Source of the DNA: JAFARZ01 sp035651595
Lineage (GTDB): Bacteria; Actinomycetota; Actinomycetes; Streptosporangiales; Streptosporangiaceae
Assembly: GCA_035651595.1 (NCBI GenBank)
Contig: DASRFJ010000169.1
Span: forward strand, 62,001 to 126,000
Length of the DNA stretch: 64,000 nucleotides
Direction: 5' to 3'
The notes beneath the pieces were generated by a model, which did no database searches, was not told the DNA's origin, and saw only the letters and a program-made list of their open reading frames with translations. A program made the translations under genes and the position numbers. This document shows positions 41,477-49,739 of the stretch, piece after piece (the stretch's first letter is position 1; every line of letters starts with the position of its first letter).

Positions 41477-43352
41477 GATTGCTCTCCACGTATCCGCGTG
41501 CCTGGAGCGAAAACAGCCGGGCATAGGTCCCCTGCCGCGCCATCAGCGTGCGGTGGTCGCCCTGCTCGCTGATCACGCCGTCGGACAGCACGACGATATG
41601 GTCGGCCTCCCGCACCGTGTTGAGGCGATGGGAGATCAGCACAGTCGCTCGTCCGCGTCTGCTGTCCCGCAGCCGCGTCTGGATGTCGTGCTCAGCCTCG
41701 GCGTCTAGCCCGGCACTCGGCTCGTCCAGGATCATCAGGTCCCGGCCGCCACGCAGGAACGCCCTGGCCAGGGCCACGCGCTGCCACTGCCCGCCGGACA
41801 GCAGCACCCCCGTCTCTGGGTTCTCGCTGTCGGCCAGATCGAAGAAGGTCCTAGTCAGCAGCGTCTGGTAGCCCTTGGGCAGGTCGGCGAGCTCGTCGTG
41901 GATGCCCGCTTCCCGCGCGGCCGCTGACAGTGCGGCGGCCTGTTCCGCGCGGCTCAGGTCGCCGACACCGATGTTGTCGGCCGCGGTGAGCTCATAGGTC
42001 ATGTAGTCCTGGAAGACCACGCTGATCCGGTCTCGTAGCCCCGCTGGGTCCATGTCGCGCAGATCGATGCCGTCCCACAGGATCCGGCCCCGTTCGGGAT
42101 CGTAGAACCGGCACAGCAACTTCACCAGTGTGCTCTTCCCGGCGCCGTTGTGCCCGACGAGCGCGACGGCCTGACCGTGCGGAATCAGGCAGCTCACGCC
42201 TCGCAGCACCCATGGCTTGTCCGGCCCGTACCGGAACCAGACATCCGACACCTCGATGCCGCGGCGCAGCGCCATGGCAGGCGCGGGGTTGTCCGGGACC
42301 AGCAAGTCCGCCGGGGTCGCGACCACCTCCAGGTAGGAGCCGAACATCAGCAGTGACTCGTACGTCCTGGCCGCGGTCGCGATGATGATTGTCAGCGCGT
42401 TCGATACCGAGGCAAGGGCAGCGACCAGCATCGACACATCACCCACGGTCAGCCGTCCGGCTGCGGCGGCAAGCACTGCCCACAGCAGCCCGCCGCCGGC
42501 CACTAGCGCGCTGAGTAGCGCTAGAATCGCGCTGACCGCCAGCACCCGCCGGTCGCCGCGCTGGCTGGCCCGCTGTGCGACGAGCAGCTCGGCGATCATC
42601 CGGCCGCGGAAGAACCCGCCGAGTCCGAACAGCCTGATCTCCTTGGCGGCATGGACGTCGGACAGCAAGCTCGCGTAGAAAAACTGCCGCCGCTGGGCGT
42701 GCGTGATGCCTCGTATGATCGCCGACTGGCGCTGCGCGGAGCCCTTCTCAAGAAAGATGGCAGGTATCGCGGCGGCCGTGACGACCGCCGTCAGTACCGG
42801 GCTCAGCACTGCCAGCGTGGCGAGGAAGCCGGCCAGAGTCAGTCCCGATTGCGTGATCGACAGCACGCCGGACACCGCCTGGCCCGGCCCGGCGGAGCCT
42901 GACTGCTGGGAGAACCGCAGCTCGTCCTGGAACACCGGGTCCTCCAGGCGGCGCAGCCCGGTCATCCGGGTCACCGCGGTGAACAGCTCGGACAGTGTGC
43001 GGCACTGCACCGCACGGCCGGACTGCGCAGCCAGGTACTGGTTGAGCGCCGGCAGGACCCCGGTGAGCACCCCGGCTAGGCAGGTCCCGAGAACGAGCGG
43101 CACCAGCGCGGCGGTGGCGGGCCGTGCATACGGCCCGCCACCGGTCAGGTCGTCCAAGATCATGCGCAGCAGCCACGCCGCGACGACCGGCGCCAGGCCG
43201 GCCAGCGCCGCGACGATCAGCAGCCCGGTCAGTGCCCGGCGGTTGGCGCGCCAGGCCAGACCAAAGGCGGTGGCGAGCGTTCGTCCCTGAACGACGGGCA
43301 TGAGTTTCTCCCGGACGGTTGCGATCGCGTGCTCGGAAGTCGCCGACCTCAC
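41469..43352 (-). CDS. ABC exporter (fused permease-ATPase)
   Basis: 627-aa half-transporter. The N-terminal membrane domain has about six segments (LTGLLIVAALAGLAPVVAAWLL, ALVPLVLGTCLAGVLTGVL, GLTLAGFLATLAVLSPVL and others). The ATPase has Walker A GHNGAGKSTLVK, signature LLSGGQWQRVALARAF and Walker B LMILDEPSAGLD. There is no C39 peptidase domain, consistent with a separate S26 peptidase in the operon. It probably exports the 67-residue Cys-rich peptide. Starts at 43352 (ATGA overlap with the thioredoxin-like gene) or possibly 43301. Confidence 0.9.
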   Translation of the reverse strand: MRSATSEHAIATVREKLMPVVQGRTLATAFGLAWRANRRALTGLLIVAALAGLAPVVAAWLLRMILDDLTGGGPYARPATAALVPLVLGTCLAGVLTGVLPALNQYLAAQSGRAVQCRTLSELFTAVTRMTGLRRLEDPVFQDELRFSQQSGSAGPGQAVSGVLSITQSGLTLAGFLATLAVLSPVLTAVVTAAAIPAIFLEKGSAQRQSAIIRGITHAQRRQFFYASLLSDVHAAKEIRLFGLGGFFRGRMIAELLVAQRASQRGDRRVLAVSAILALLSALVAGGGLLWAVLAAAAGRLTVGDVSMLVAALASVSNALTIIIATAARTYESLLMFGSYLEVVATPADLLVPDNPAPAMALRRGIEVSDVWFRYGPDKPWVLRGVSCLIPHGQAVALVGHNGAGKSTLVKLLCRFYDPERGRILWDGIDLRDMDPAGLRDRISVVFQDYMTYELTAADNIGVGDLSRAEQAAALSAAAREAGIHDELADLPKGYQTLLTRTFFDLADSENPETGVLLSGGQWQRVALARAFLRGGRDLMILDEPSAGLDAEAEHDIQTRLRDSRRGRATVLISHRLNTVREADHIVVLSDGVISEQGDHRTLMARQGTYARLFSLQARGYVESNHD

Positions 43353-43975
43353 CCCATCGCCGGGGCGGGCAGCGTGGCGGGGTCGTAGCCAGAGGTGAGC
43401 ACAGCCCCGTCGCCGTCGAGCAGGCAGAACGCGGGATACCCGGAGACGGCGAACGCCCTGGCGACCTCGCTGTCAAGTGGCTGCACGCTCACCTGTGCCA
43501 CCGCGGCGAGCGTGCCGAGGTACGCCGGCGGCACCATGTCCTCGGCGACGAGCAGCACGGCCAGCGCCTCTTCTCGCGCGATGTGACTAGTACGCAGGTA
43601 CGCGGCAAACGGCGCGACGCGCTCCGGGCACGCTGAGCACCCCGCGGAGAAGAATCCGACCAGCCGCAGGCCGGCCGGGCCGACCACCGCGCTGCCGTCG
43701 GCGGTAACCGTGGTGAAAGGCTCCGGTGCCTGGCCGGTGGCCAGGCCGATCACCGGATGGTCGGCGGGCATCTGGTGATCACGCAGCAGTTCGGCGTGCT
43801 GGCGCAAGCGGCGGATGACGCCGAAGGTCACGAGCAAGTCGAGCAGACAGAGCAGGCCGACGACGATAAGAGCGGCGACAACGACGAGCACGGGTGCCTC
43901 CCGGAAGGTCTGGTACGGGTAGATGCTGCGGCCATTCGCTGGCCGCAGCATCCGGCTGGCGATTACGGTTAGCAC
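43349..43975 (-). CDS. membrane-anchored thioredoxin-like protein
   Basis: 208 aa. One N-terminal transmembrane helix (APVLVVVAALIVVGLLCLLDLLVTFGVI) followed by an extracytoplasmic TlpA/MauD-like domain with FFSAGCSACPERVAPFAAYL (CxxC as CSAC) and FAVSGYPAFCLLDGDGAVL (cis-proline region). It would form or shuffle disulfides outside the membrane. It sits directly after the Cys-rich peptide gene, overlapping its stop by 7 nt if the GTG at 43975 is used (an ATG at 43951 is the alternative), and overlaps the exporter gene by 4 nt. Confidence 0.85.
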   Translation of the reverse strand: MLTVIASRMLRPANGRSIYPYQTFREAPVLVVVAALIVVGLLCLLDLLVTFGVIRRLRQHAELLRDHQMPADHPVIGLATGQAPEPFTTVTADGSAVVGPAGLRLVGFFSAGCSACPERVAPFAAYLRTSHIAREEALAVLLVAEDMVPPAYLGTLAAVAQVSVQPLDSEVARAFAVSGYPAFCLLDGDGAVLTSGYDPATLPAPAMG

Positions 43976-44172
43976 CCGATGTCACTCACGTAGCATGGGC
44001 CGCAAGACAGCGTGCAATTACACCTGGGCGTGCAGGTCTTCAGGTAGAGCACGCCGTTGTGGCAGTAGCATTCATACACTTGCGGGTCAGGCTGGCAGCA
44101 GATGGCGGCCGCCGTCACCGTTGGCACTACCGCGCTGAGCATGCGGTCAGCCATCGTCCTGATGATTCGCAT
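43969..44172 (-). CDS. 67-aa cysteine-rich peptide, putative exported product
   Basis: Start ATG at 44172 with a strong GGAGGTGG box. Residues 1-23 form a basic, then mildly hydrophobic leader ending AAA (MRIIRTMADRMLSAVVPTVT then AAA). Residues 24-67 contain ten cysteines at 25, 26, 35, 37, 47, 51, 53, 57, 60 and 67, with motifs CYCHNG, CTPRCNC and CGPC. It is the first gene of a tightly overlapped operon with a thioredoxin-like protein, an ABC exporter and an S26 peptidase. The cysteine density recalls the methylamine dehydrogenase light chain, but there is no heavy chain or other mau gene. I infer a disulfide-stabilised secreted peptide. The frame back to 44262 is not supported. Confidence 0.8.
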   Translation of the reverse strand: MRIIRTMADRMLSAVVPTVTAAAICCQPDPQVYECYCHNGVLYLKTCTPRCNCTLSCGPCYVSDIGC

Positions 44173-44321
44173 CGATTCCACCTCCTCTCGCGATCGGAGT
44201 CGGCTCGTCACCACGGGAGCGTCGCGCGCTCGTCTAACAGGCGGATCGCACGCATCTGGCACCCGGCTAACACGACATGTATGGTCATGGCGATGCTCTC
44301 CCCCGACCGGGAGGAGTTTCG

Positions 44322-47162
44322 GTGGCGTTAAGTATTGAGTTCTCCTTGCTGGGGCCGCTTTCAGTCCGGTGTGATGGCGTCAGCGTGCCGGTGCCGCGGG
44401 CCAAGGAGCGGGCTCTGCTGGCCGCGTTGCTGCTCAACGCCGGACGAATGGTCCCCGCGGCGACCCTCGTGGAGGTGCTGTGGGGCACCGAGCCGCCGCC
44501 TTCGGCGTCGGCCAGTCTGCAGAACCACATGATGCGGCTGCGGCGATCGCTGGGCGGGACGGTATCCAGGCGGATCAGCACACGGCCGGGCGGATACGCG
44601 ATCAGCGTGGCGGCAGGTGAGCTTGATATCACACGCGCCGAGGAGCAGCTGCGATCCGGACGCGCCGCGATCCGCGACAGGCTGTGGGAGCGTGCGGCGG
44701 AGCTCTCCGCGGTCGCGCTGGGCGAGTGGCGGGGTGAGCCACTGAGCGACGTCAGTTCCGAGCTGCTGGCGCTCCAAGAGATCCCCCGGCTCGCGGAGAT
44801 CAGGCTACAGCTGTGGGAGATGCGGGCCGAGGCCGCTGTGATGCTGGGCCGTTACCCGGAGCTGGTCGCAGAGCTGCAGCGGCTGGCCGCCGCACATCCC
44901 CTGCGGGAGCATCTGCGCGCGCTGCTCATGCTGGCACTGTGCCGCAGCGGGCGGCAGGCGGACGCGATCGCCTGCTACCAGGACATCCGCCATGCGCTGG
45001 CGGACGAGCTCGGCATCGAGCCAGGCGCCGAGCTGAGCAGCCTGTACCAGCGGATACTTGTCGGCGACAACATGCTCGCACGGGGGACCGGGCTGATCGT
45101 CGCAGAGCAGGCGCCGTACGGTCCGGAGCCGAGGCCGGCAGTCTCAGTGCCGCAGCAGCTGCCCGGTGCGGTGCGGGGCTTCACCGGCCGTTCAGCCGAA
45201 CTCGAAGCGCTGACCGGGCTGCTGGACCGGTCCGGCGCACCCGGTGGCGGGGCGATCGTGATCTCGGCGATCGGGGGGACCGCCGGGGTGGGCAAGACCG
45301 CATTGGCCGTGCACTGGGCGCACCAGGTGGCCGGGCGATTCCCCGACGGGCAGCTGTATGTGAACCTGCGTGGCTTCCATTCGTTGGGAACGCCGATGTC
45401 CCCCGCTGAGGCGATCCGGGGCTTCCTGGATTCCCTTGGCATCGCGGCCGAGCGGATTCCAGCAGGCCCGGATGCGCAGGCGGGCTTGTACCGCAGTCTG
45501 ATGTCCGGCAGGCGCATGCTCGTCGTGCTGGACAACGCCCAGGACGCGGAGCAGGTCCGTCCGCTGCTGCCCGGCAGTTCCGGCTGCCTGACGCTGGTGA
45601 CCAGCCGAAGCCAGCTGACCGGGCTAGTCGCTGCCGAGGGCGCCCACTCGCTGACCCTCGATCTGCTGACCGATGCCGAGGCTCATGAACTGCTGGCGCT
45701 ACGGCTAGGAGAGGCGCGGCTATGCGCGGAACCGCGGGCCGCAGCTGAGCTGATCCGGCTGTGCGCGTGCCTGCCGCTGGCACTGGCGATAGCCGCCGCC
45801 CGCGCTTCGACCCGGCGCGGGCTCAGGATTGGCGCGCTTGCGGAGGAGCTCAAGGACACCCAGCGTAGGCTCGATGCGCTGGAAACCGGGGATCCGGCGG
45901 TAAGCGCGCGTACCGTCTTCTCCTGGTCACTGGGTCACCTGTCAGGGCCGGCGGTTCGCCTGTTCGGTCTGCTGGGCTTGCATCCCGGACCCGACATCAC
46001 GATCGCGGCCGCGGCTAGCCTGGCCGGGATAGCGCCGTCTGAAGCACGAGGCGCGCTGCGCGAGCTCACCGGCGCCTATCTGGTCGACGAGCGCGTTCCT
46101 GGCCGGTATTCCATGCACGACCTGCTGCGTGCCTATGCCACGGAGCGGGCCAACGCCTCCGATAGCGAAGCTGACCGGCTTCCGGCCGTCCTCCGCATGC
46201 TCGACCACTACCTGCACACAGCGTGGGCAGCTGACCGCCTACTCCGGCCCGAGCGTGATCCCATCGCTCTCGCTCCGCCCCGACACGGGGGAGTGCCAGA
46301 GGAAATCGCCGATCGTGCGCAGGCGATGTCCTGGTTCCAGGACGAGCGGCAAGTCCTGCTCGGCGCGGCCCGGCTCGCGCACAACATGGGGTTCGCCGAA
46401 CACGCATGGAAGCTCCCCTGGACCCTGACGGTGTTTCTCGACTGCCGAGGGGACTGGCAGCAGCTAGCAGATCTGCACCATGTGGCACTGGCCGCAGCCC
46501 GGTACTGTGACGACAAGGCCGGTCAGGCAATGGCACACCGTGATCTCGCCCGCGCCTATCTGCGCCTGGGCCAGTCCGGCCGCGGCAACCACCACCTGGA
46601 ACAGGCACTCCTGCTATACCAAGAAACCGGCGATTTCGTCGGCCAAGGCCGGACGCATCTGGCCTTGGCGCTGGCAATGGACACCGAAAGCCGGTACGGC
46701 GAAGCCTTCAGCCACAACGAGCAGGCGCTCCTTCTCCTCAGCCGGGCGGGTGACCAGACTGGGCAGAGCAATGCGCTCAGCTCGGTGGGCTGGAGCTACG
46801 CCCAGCGCGGGGACTACATAACTGCCCTGAAATTCTGTCATGAGGCGATCGGGCTGCAGCGCCGGAGCGGCAATCGATACGGCGAGGCCCACACGCTCGA
46901 CAGCATCGGGTACGTGTACCGACGCCTTGGCCAGCACGCCCAAGCCATCGGCTGCTACGAGCAGTCGGTGAGCCTGTTCCGCGAACTCGGCGACCGCTAT
47001 TACCAAGCCGATACCCTCGTCAACCTCGGCGACGCGCTGCACGCCGTCGGGAATCCGCGCAGGGCTCGCGACGCCTGGCATCAGGCCGTGGACATACTTG
47101 ACGACTTGCACCATTCCCGGGCGGCGCAGGTCCGGGCAATGCTGGCGAGCAGGGTGCTCTGA
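44322..47162 (+). CDS. AfsR/SARP-family regulator with NB-ARC and TPR domains
   Basis: 946 aa. An OmpR-like winged helix plus BTAD domain at the N-terminus (EFSLLGPLSVRCDGVSVPVPRAKERALLAALLLNAGR; ... YQDIRHALADELGIEPGAELSSLYQRI). A central NB-ARC ATPase has Walker A GTAGVGKTALAVHWAHQVAG and Walker B RMLVVLDNAQDAEQV. TPR repeats follow (RTHLALALAMDTESRYGEAFSHNEQALLLL and more). This AfsR-type layout links sensing by the TPRs to DNA binding. The GTG at 44322 has GAGGAG upstream. It is divergent from the Cys-rich peptide operon and precedes a second, short SARP gene. Confidence 0.93.
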   Translation: MALSIEFSLLGPLSVRCDGVSVPVPRAKERALLAALLLNAGRMVPAATLVEVLWGTEPPPSASASLQNHMMRLRRSLGGTVSRRISTRPGGYAISVAAGELDITRAEEQLRSGRAAIRDRLWERAAELSAVALGEWRGEPLSDVSSELLALQEIPRLAEIRLQLWEMRAEAAVMLGRYPELVAELQRLAAAHPLREHLRALLMLALCRSGRQADAIACYQDIRHALADELGIEPGAELSSLYQRILVGDNMLARGTGLIVAEQAPYGPEPRPAVSVPQQLPGAVRGFTGRSAELEALTGLLDRSGAPGGGAIVISAIGGTAGVGKTALAVHWAHQVAGRFPDGQLYVNLRGFHSLGTPMSPAEAIRGFLDSLGIAAERIPAGPDAQAGLYRSLMSGRRMLVVLDNAQDAEQVRPLLPGSSGCLTLVTSRSQLTGLVAAEGAHSLTLDLLTDAEAHELLALRLGEARLCAEPRAAAELIRLCACLPLALAIAAARASTRRGLRIGALAEELKDTQRRLDALETGDPAVSARTVFSWSLGHLSGPAVRLFGLLGLHPGPDITIAAAASLAGIAPSEARGALRELTGAYLVDERVPGRYSMHDLLRAYATERANASDSEADRLPAVLRMLDHYLHTAWAADRLLRPERDPIALAPPRHGGVPEEIADRAQAMSWFQDERQVLLGAARLAHNMGFAEHAWKLPWTLTVFLDCRGDWQQLADLHHVALAAARYCDDKAGQAMAHRDLARAYLRLGQSGRGNHHLEQALLLYQETGDFVGQGRTHLALALAMDTESRYGEAFSHNEQALLLLSRAGDQTGQSNALSSVGWSYAQRGDYITALKFCHEAIGLQRRSGNRYGEAHTLDSIGYVYRRLGQHAQAIGCYEQSVSLFRELGDRYYQADTLVNLGDALHAVGNPRRARDAWHQAVDILDDLHHSRAAQVRAMLASRVL

Positions 47163-47572
47163 TCGTCCGGCGTCGAAGTTGCTGGGGCTGGGCGATGCCG
47201 CTCACAAGATCCATCACGTCGTCCGTGACACAGTTGAACACGGCTGCGTGGAGCGGACCTAATCTTGACGGTTCTCGGCCCGGCTGGCGACTATGGTGAT
47301 GGACACGATTGGTGCGGCCATTGCACGCGAGAAGAGCAAGGTCGGACATTGCGCGTGCGCGAAATCGATAACTGGAAACTGATCTCGGGCAACTTGGCAT
47401 CTGGTATCTCGATGTCGATTTTTCGTGACCGCAGTTAGGTGCACAATCAATGAGGCTGGTTCCTACCGTCTGCGCTTTCTCGAGGATGGCCACGAGCCGC
47501 GGCAGTATCTCGCAAGCGGGGCGGCCTGAACTACCTTACGCCAGGAACGCGGCTTGAAACGGGGGAAACGTC
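47163..47572. other. 410-nt intergenic region between the two SARP genes
   Basis: No gene can be supported. Several short frames exist, but none has both a ribosome-binding site and protein-like composition. No array of 11-bp-spaced boxes such as that at 49377 was found here. Confidence 0.4.
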
Positions 47573-48337
47573 GTGGCAGCATGCATTTCGTTTGGGTTGC
47601 TCGGGACTCTGGAGGCTAAGGACGGATCCCGGGACATCGTCATTTCATCCCAGCGGCTGCGCGTCCTGCTGGCTACCTTGCTGGCCCGTGCCAATTCCAG
47701 CGTGCCAATGGACGAGCTGGCCGAGCTGGTCTGGGATGGCAGGCCGCCAGCGCACGCCGGGGTAACTCTGCGCAGTTACGTGAAGCGGCTGCGCAGGGTG
47801 CTGGGCGTAGAGCTTGGCGCACATATAGTCACCCGTCCCCCTGGCTACCTCGCCCAGGTGGCTGACGACGAACTCGACTGCCTTCGCTTCGAAACCCTGT
47901 GCCGGCGCGGGGGAGCCGCCGTCAGGCGGCAGCAGTGGAATGACGCCTCTCAGGTCCTGACCGCGGCGCTTGCCCTCTGGCGGGACACGCCTTTCATCGA
48001 CACGCCATCACAAGCCTTGCGCGATCTGCACCTGCCGCGGCTCGAGGAATGGCGGCTGCAGGCTCTTGAGTGGCGGATTGAAGCTGAACTTCGTCTCGGA
48101 AATGCGGCCAGCCAGATCATGGAACTCCGGATGCTGGCCGCTCAGCACCCGATGCGGGAACACTTCCAGGCGCAGCTTATGTCGGCACTGCACCTGTGCG
48201 GTCGCCAGGCGGAAGCGCTCGCTGTCTACCAGGACGCTCGTAGCCTGCTCGTTCGTGAAATCGGCATCGAGCCCGGAGATGAGCTGCGGCGGATGCAGCA
48301 GCAAATCCTAGCCGGCCGGACGCGAACCGCCGGATAA
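47573..48337 (+). CDS. SARP-type pathway activator
   Basis: 254-aa Streptomyces antibiotic regulatory protein: winged helix (FGLLGTLEAKDGSRDIVISSQRLRVLLATLLARAN, LRSYVKRLRRVLG) and BTAD (LPRLEEWRLQALEWRIEAELRLG, HPMREHFQAQLMSALHLCGRQAEALAVYQDARSLLVREIGIEPG). SARPs bind tandem heptamers spaced 11 bp, and exactly such an array lies at 49377-49438 between the JmjC gene and the RiPP precursor. GTG start at 47573 with GGGGGAAA upstream. Its 3' end overlaps the JmjC frame on the other strand by 161 nt. Confidence 0.93.
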   Translation: MAACISFGLLGTLEAKDGSRDIVISSQRLRVLLATLLARANSSVPMDELAELVWDGRPPAHAGVTLRSYVKRLRRVLGVELGAHIVTRPPGYLAQVADDELDCLRFETLCRRGGAAVRRQQWNDASQVLTAALALWRDTPFIDTPSQALRDLHLPRLEEWRLQALEWRIEAELRLGNAASQIMELRMLAAQHPMREHFQAQLMSALHLCGRQAEALAVYQDARSLLVREIGIEPGDELRRMQQQILAGRTRTAG

Positions 48338-49355
48338 CATCGCCGAACGCCGTGAAGCTGATTGATAATAACCGAGCCCACATCTTGGCTAGCCCGGTGA
48401 ATTCCGCGTCTTGAATCGTGCCACGCCAACGCGCCTCTAGGAATCTTTCGATGCTGCCCGCTTCCGCGGCCGCACTGGCGAGCTGGTCCGATAGGACATG
48501 CAACCGGCGCTGAACCTCGGTGTGCAAGGGGAATTCACTCTCCCACCCAGCTGGCACCGCTCCCGCAAACCGGGAATCTTCAAGTGCTTCGCTGATCAGG
48601 TGATCGATGATTTCCCGCCAGTACAGCGGCTCGATGCCGAAGGAAATATGAATCGAGATACCACCCGGAAGGGCACGGGCAGCGTGCGGTGACCCGGCCG
48701 GCACGTACAGGCAATCTCCGGGGCGCAGGGTGAATGTCTTACCGGTCACCCCAGCCGGCGCTTTCGAGAACCTTTTTCCCAGCCGGGGCACTGGACGCTG
48801 TTGCGGGTAGACTACCCATTCCTTCATGCCAGTGATCTGTACGGCGAAGACCTCCCACGGGTCCAGGTGGACTCTTAGGCCCGCTTTTTCCGGCGGTGTC
48901 AGGAACACGGCCGCGCGCGTTGGTGTCCGCAACTTCGCCGCTAGGCTCTCGCAGGTCCGCCGCACTGAAGCGGAGTAGCGCTGGAACTCATGGATCACGA
49001 TCGATGAGCCTTCGCGAACCTGCTTGGCCAGCTCTGCGGGCCGTATCGTCCGGCTGCCGACGTAGGGGCCCACAGCAGGGGTCTCCGTCCAGAACTCCGA
49101 CGGGATCGGGCCGCCTGCCGCACTGATAACCCGGAAATCCGCCGGGTTGATAGACACCCCATTGAGCATTTCCAGTATCTCAGTTGCGCTCGGAAGCTGC
49201 ATTCCAGGTGCGCGGTCACCCGACGCGCAGAAATACTCCTTGCTGCTCCAGTGACAGGCCATGAACGCCTCCGCTGAGCTGATGAACTGCTCAAGGACCG
49301 AGCGGTCCTGGGGAGAACGGAGTTTGCTATGACTCGTAACGCCGATATCAGGCAT
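48177..49355 (-). CDS. JmjC/cupin-4 iron-dependent oxygenase
   Basis: 392 aa. JmjC-type double-stranded beta-helix: LRVHLDPWEVFAVQITGMKEW gives the iron ligands H163 and D165, and CLYVPAGSPHAARALPGG gives H224. It resembles bacterial ribosomal-oxygenase (ROXA/YcfD) proteins, and relatives in RiPP clusters hydroxylate peptides. The normal end is probably near residue 345; the last ~45 residues run antisense into the SARP gene and are Arg/Ala-rich, a likely run-on. It is divergent from the precursor across the SARP-type array, so it is probably part of the pathway as a hydroxylating tailoring enzyme. Confidence 0.85.
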   Translation of the reverse strand: MPDIGVTSHSKLRSPQDRSVLEQFISSAEAFMACHWSSKEYFCASGDRAPGMQLPSATEILEMLNGVSINPADFRVISAAGGPIPSEFWTETPAVGPYVGSRTIRPAELAKQVREGSSIVIHEFQRYSASVRRTCESLAAKLRTPTRAAVFLTPPEKAGLRVHLDPWEVFAVQITGMKEWVVYPQQRPVPRLGKRFSKAPAGVTGKTFTLRPGDCLYVPAGSPHAARALPGGISIHISFGIEPLYWREIIDHLISEALEDSRFAGAVPAGWESEFPLHTEVQRRLHVLSDQLASAAAEAGSIERFLEARWRGTIQDAEFTGLAKMWARLLSISFTAFGDVIRRFASGRLGFAAASAAAHLRARCRFHERAGYERPGRQRALPPGDRTGAVPT

Positions 49356-49376
49356 GGTGCCATAGTGACATCATGC

Positions 49377-49438
49377 GGTGGCGCAATGGTGGCAATCTCG
49401 TGGCGTCGCGGCCACCTAGCTGCCACGAGAATGCCACG
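49377..49438. promoter_or_regulatory. SARP-type operator: six heptamers at 11-bp period
   Basis: Seven-base boxes at 49377 GGTGGCG, 49388 GGTGGCA, 49399 CGTGGCG (direct), then 49410 GGCCACC, 49421 TGCCACG, 49432 TGCCACG (inverted), each separated by exactly 4 nt. The outer arms also pair as a 16-bp inverted repeat with one mismatch (49389-49404 with 49422-49437). Tandem heptamers every 11 bp are the known SARP binding format. Here the two opposed sets face the JmjC gene (ATG 49355) and the precursor (ATG 49500), so one site could serve both directions. Confidence 0.8.
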
Positions 49439-49499
49439 GCCATGAGCTACCTTCTGGAATGGCTGGAATAGGCCAGCGGAACCAACCAGAGGAGAATCC

Positions 49500-49715
49500 A
49501 TGGAACAGAACCTCGTGGACCTGCAAGCAGCCGACGTAAGCGACCTGCGCTGGGAAGAGCTGGTCGAGGAAATGACCGGCCCCGATAACTTCATCAACCA
49601 GTGCGTGAGCTGCGCCACCTGTTATGGGCCATGTTTTGACACCGGCCAGGACTGCCACGCGCCAATCGAGGACCGCCACGCGCCAGCCGAGTCGGTCGCG
49701 TCCGCGCGCGGTTAA
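49500..49715 (+). CDS. RiPP precursor peptide (TOMM/azole type)
   Basis: 71 aa with AGAGGAGA just upstream. Leader: acidic residues 1-34 (MEQNLVDLQAADVSDLRWEE, then LVEEMTG, then PDNFINQ). Core: CVSCATCYGPCFDTGQDC at 35-52, with cysteines at 35, 38, 41, 45 and 52, and Ser/Thr at 37, 40 and 48. Follower: 19 residues with an imperfect duplication HAPIEDR/HAPAESV. The spaced Cys-x-x pattern is what YcaO cyclodehydratases turn into azolines and azoles. It lies 24 nt upstream of the YcaO gene and behind the SARP array. No known compound family is recognised. Confidence 0.85.
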   Translation: MEQNLVDLQAADVSDLRWEELVEEMTGPDNFINQCVSCATCYGPCFDTGQDCHAPIEDRHAPAESVASARG

Positions 49716-49739
49716 CTGAGACCCGGGGACCTAGCGATA

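Noticed and set aside
41469..43352. Reading the ABC exporter as a C39 bacteriocin exporter
   Set aside because: There is no N-terminal C39 peptidase motif, and the membrane domain begins at once. An S26 peptidase is encoded separately.
43969..44172. Calling the Cys-rich peptide a methylamine dehydrogenase light chain
   Set aside because: The cysteine richness is similar, but it is too short, lacks the tryptophan pair context and has no heavy-chain or mauE partner.
44173..44321. SARP operator between the Cys-rich peptide operon and the AfsR-like gene
   Set aside because: No tandem heptamers with 11-bp spacing were found here, unlike the array at 49377.
47259..47450. 63-codon minus-strand frame between the two SARP genes as a second precursor
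   Set aside because: It has only two cysteines, no ribosome-binding site and no leader-core pattern.
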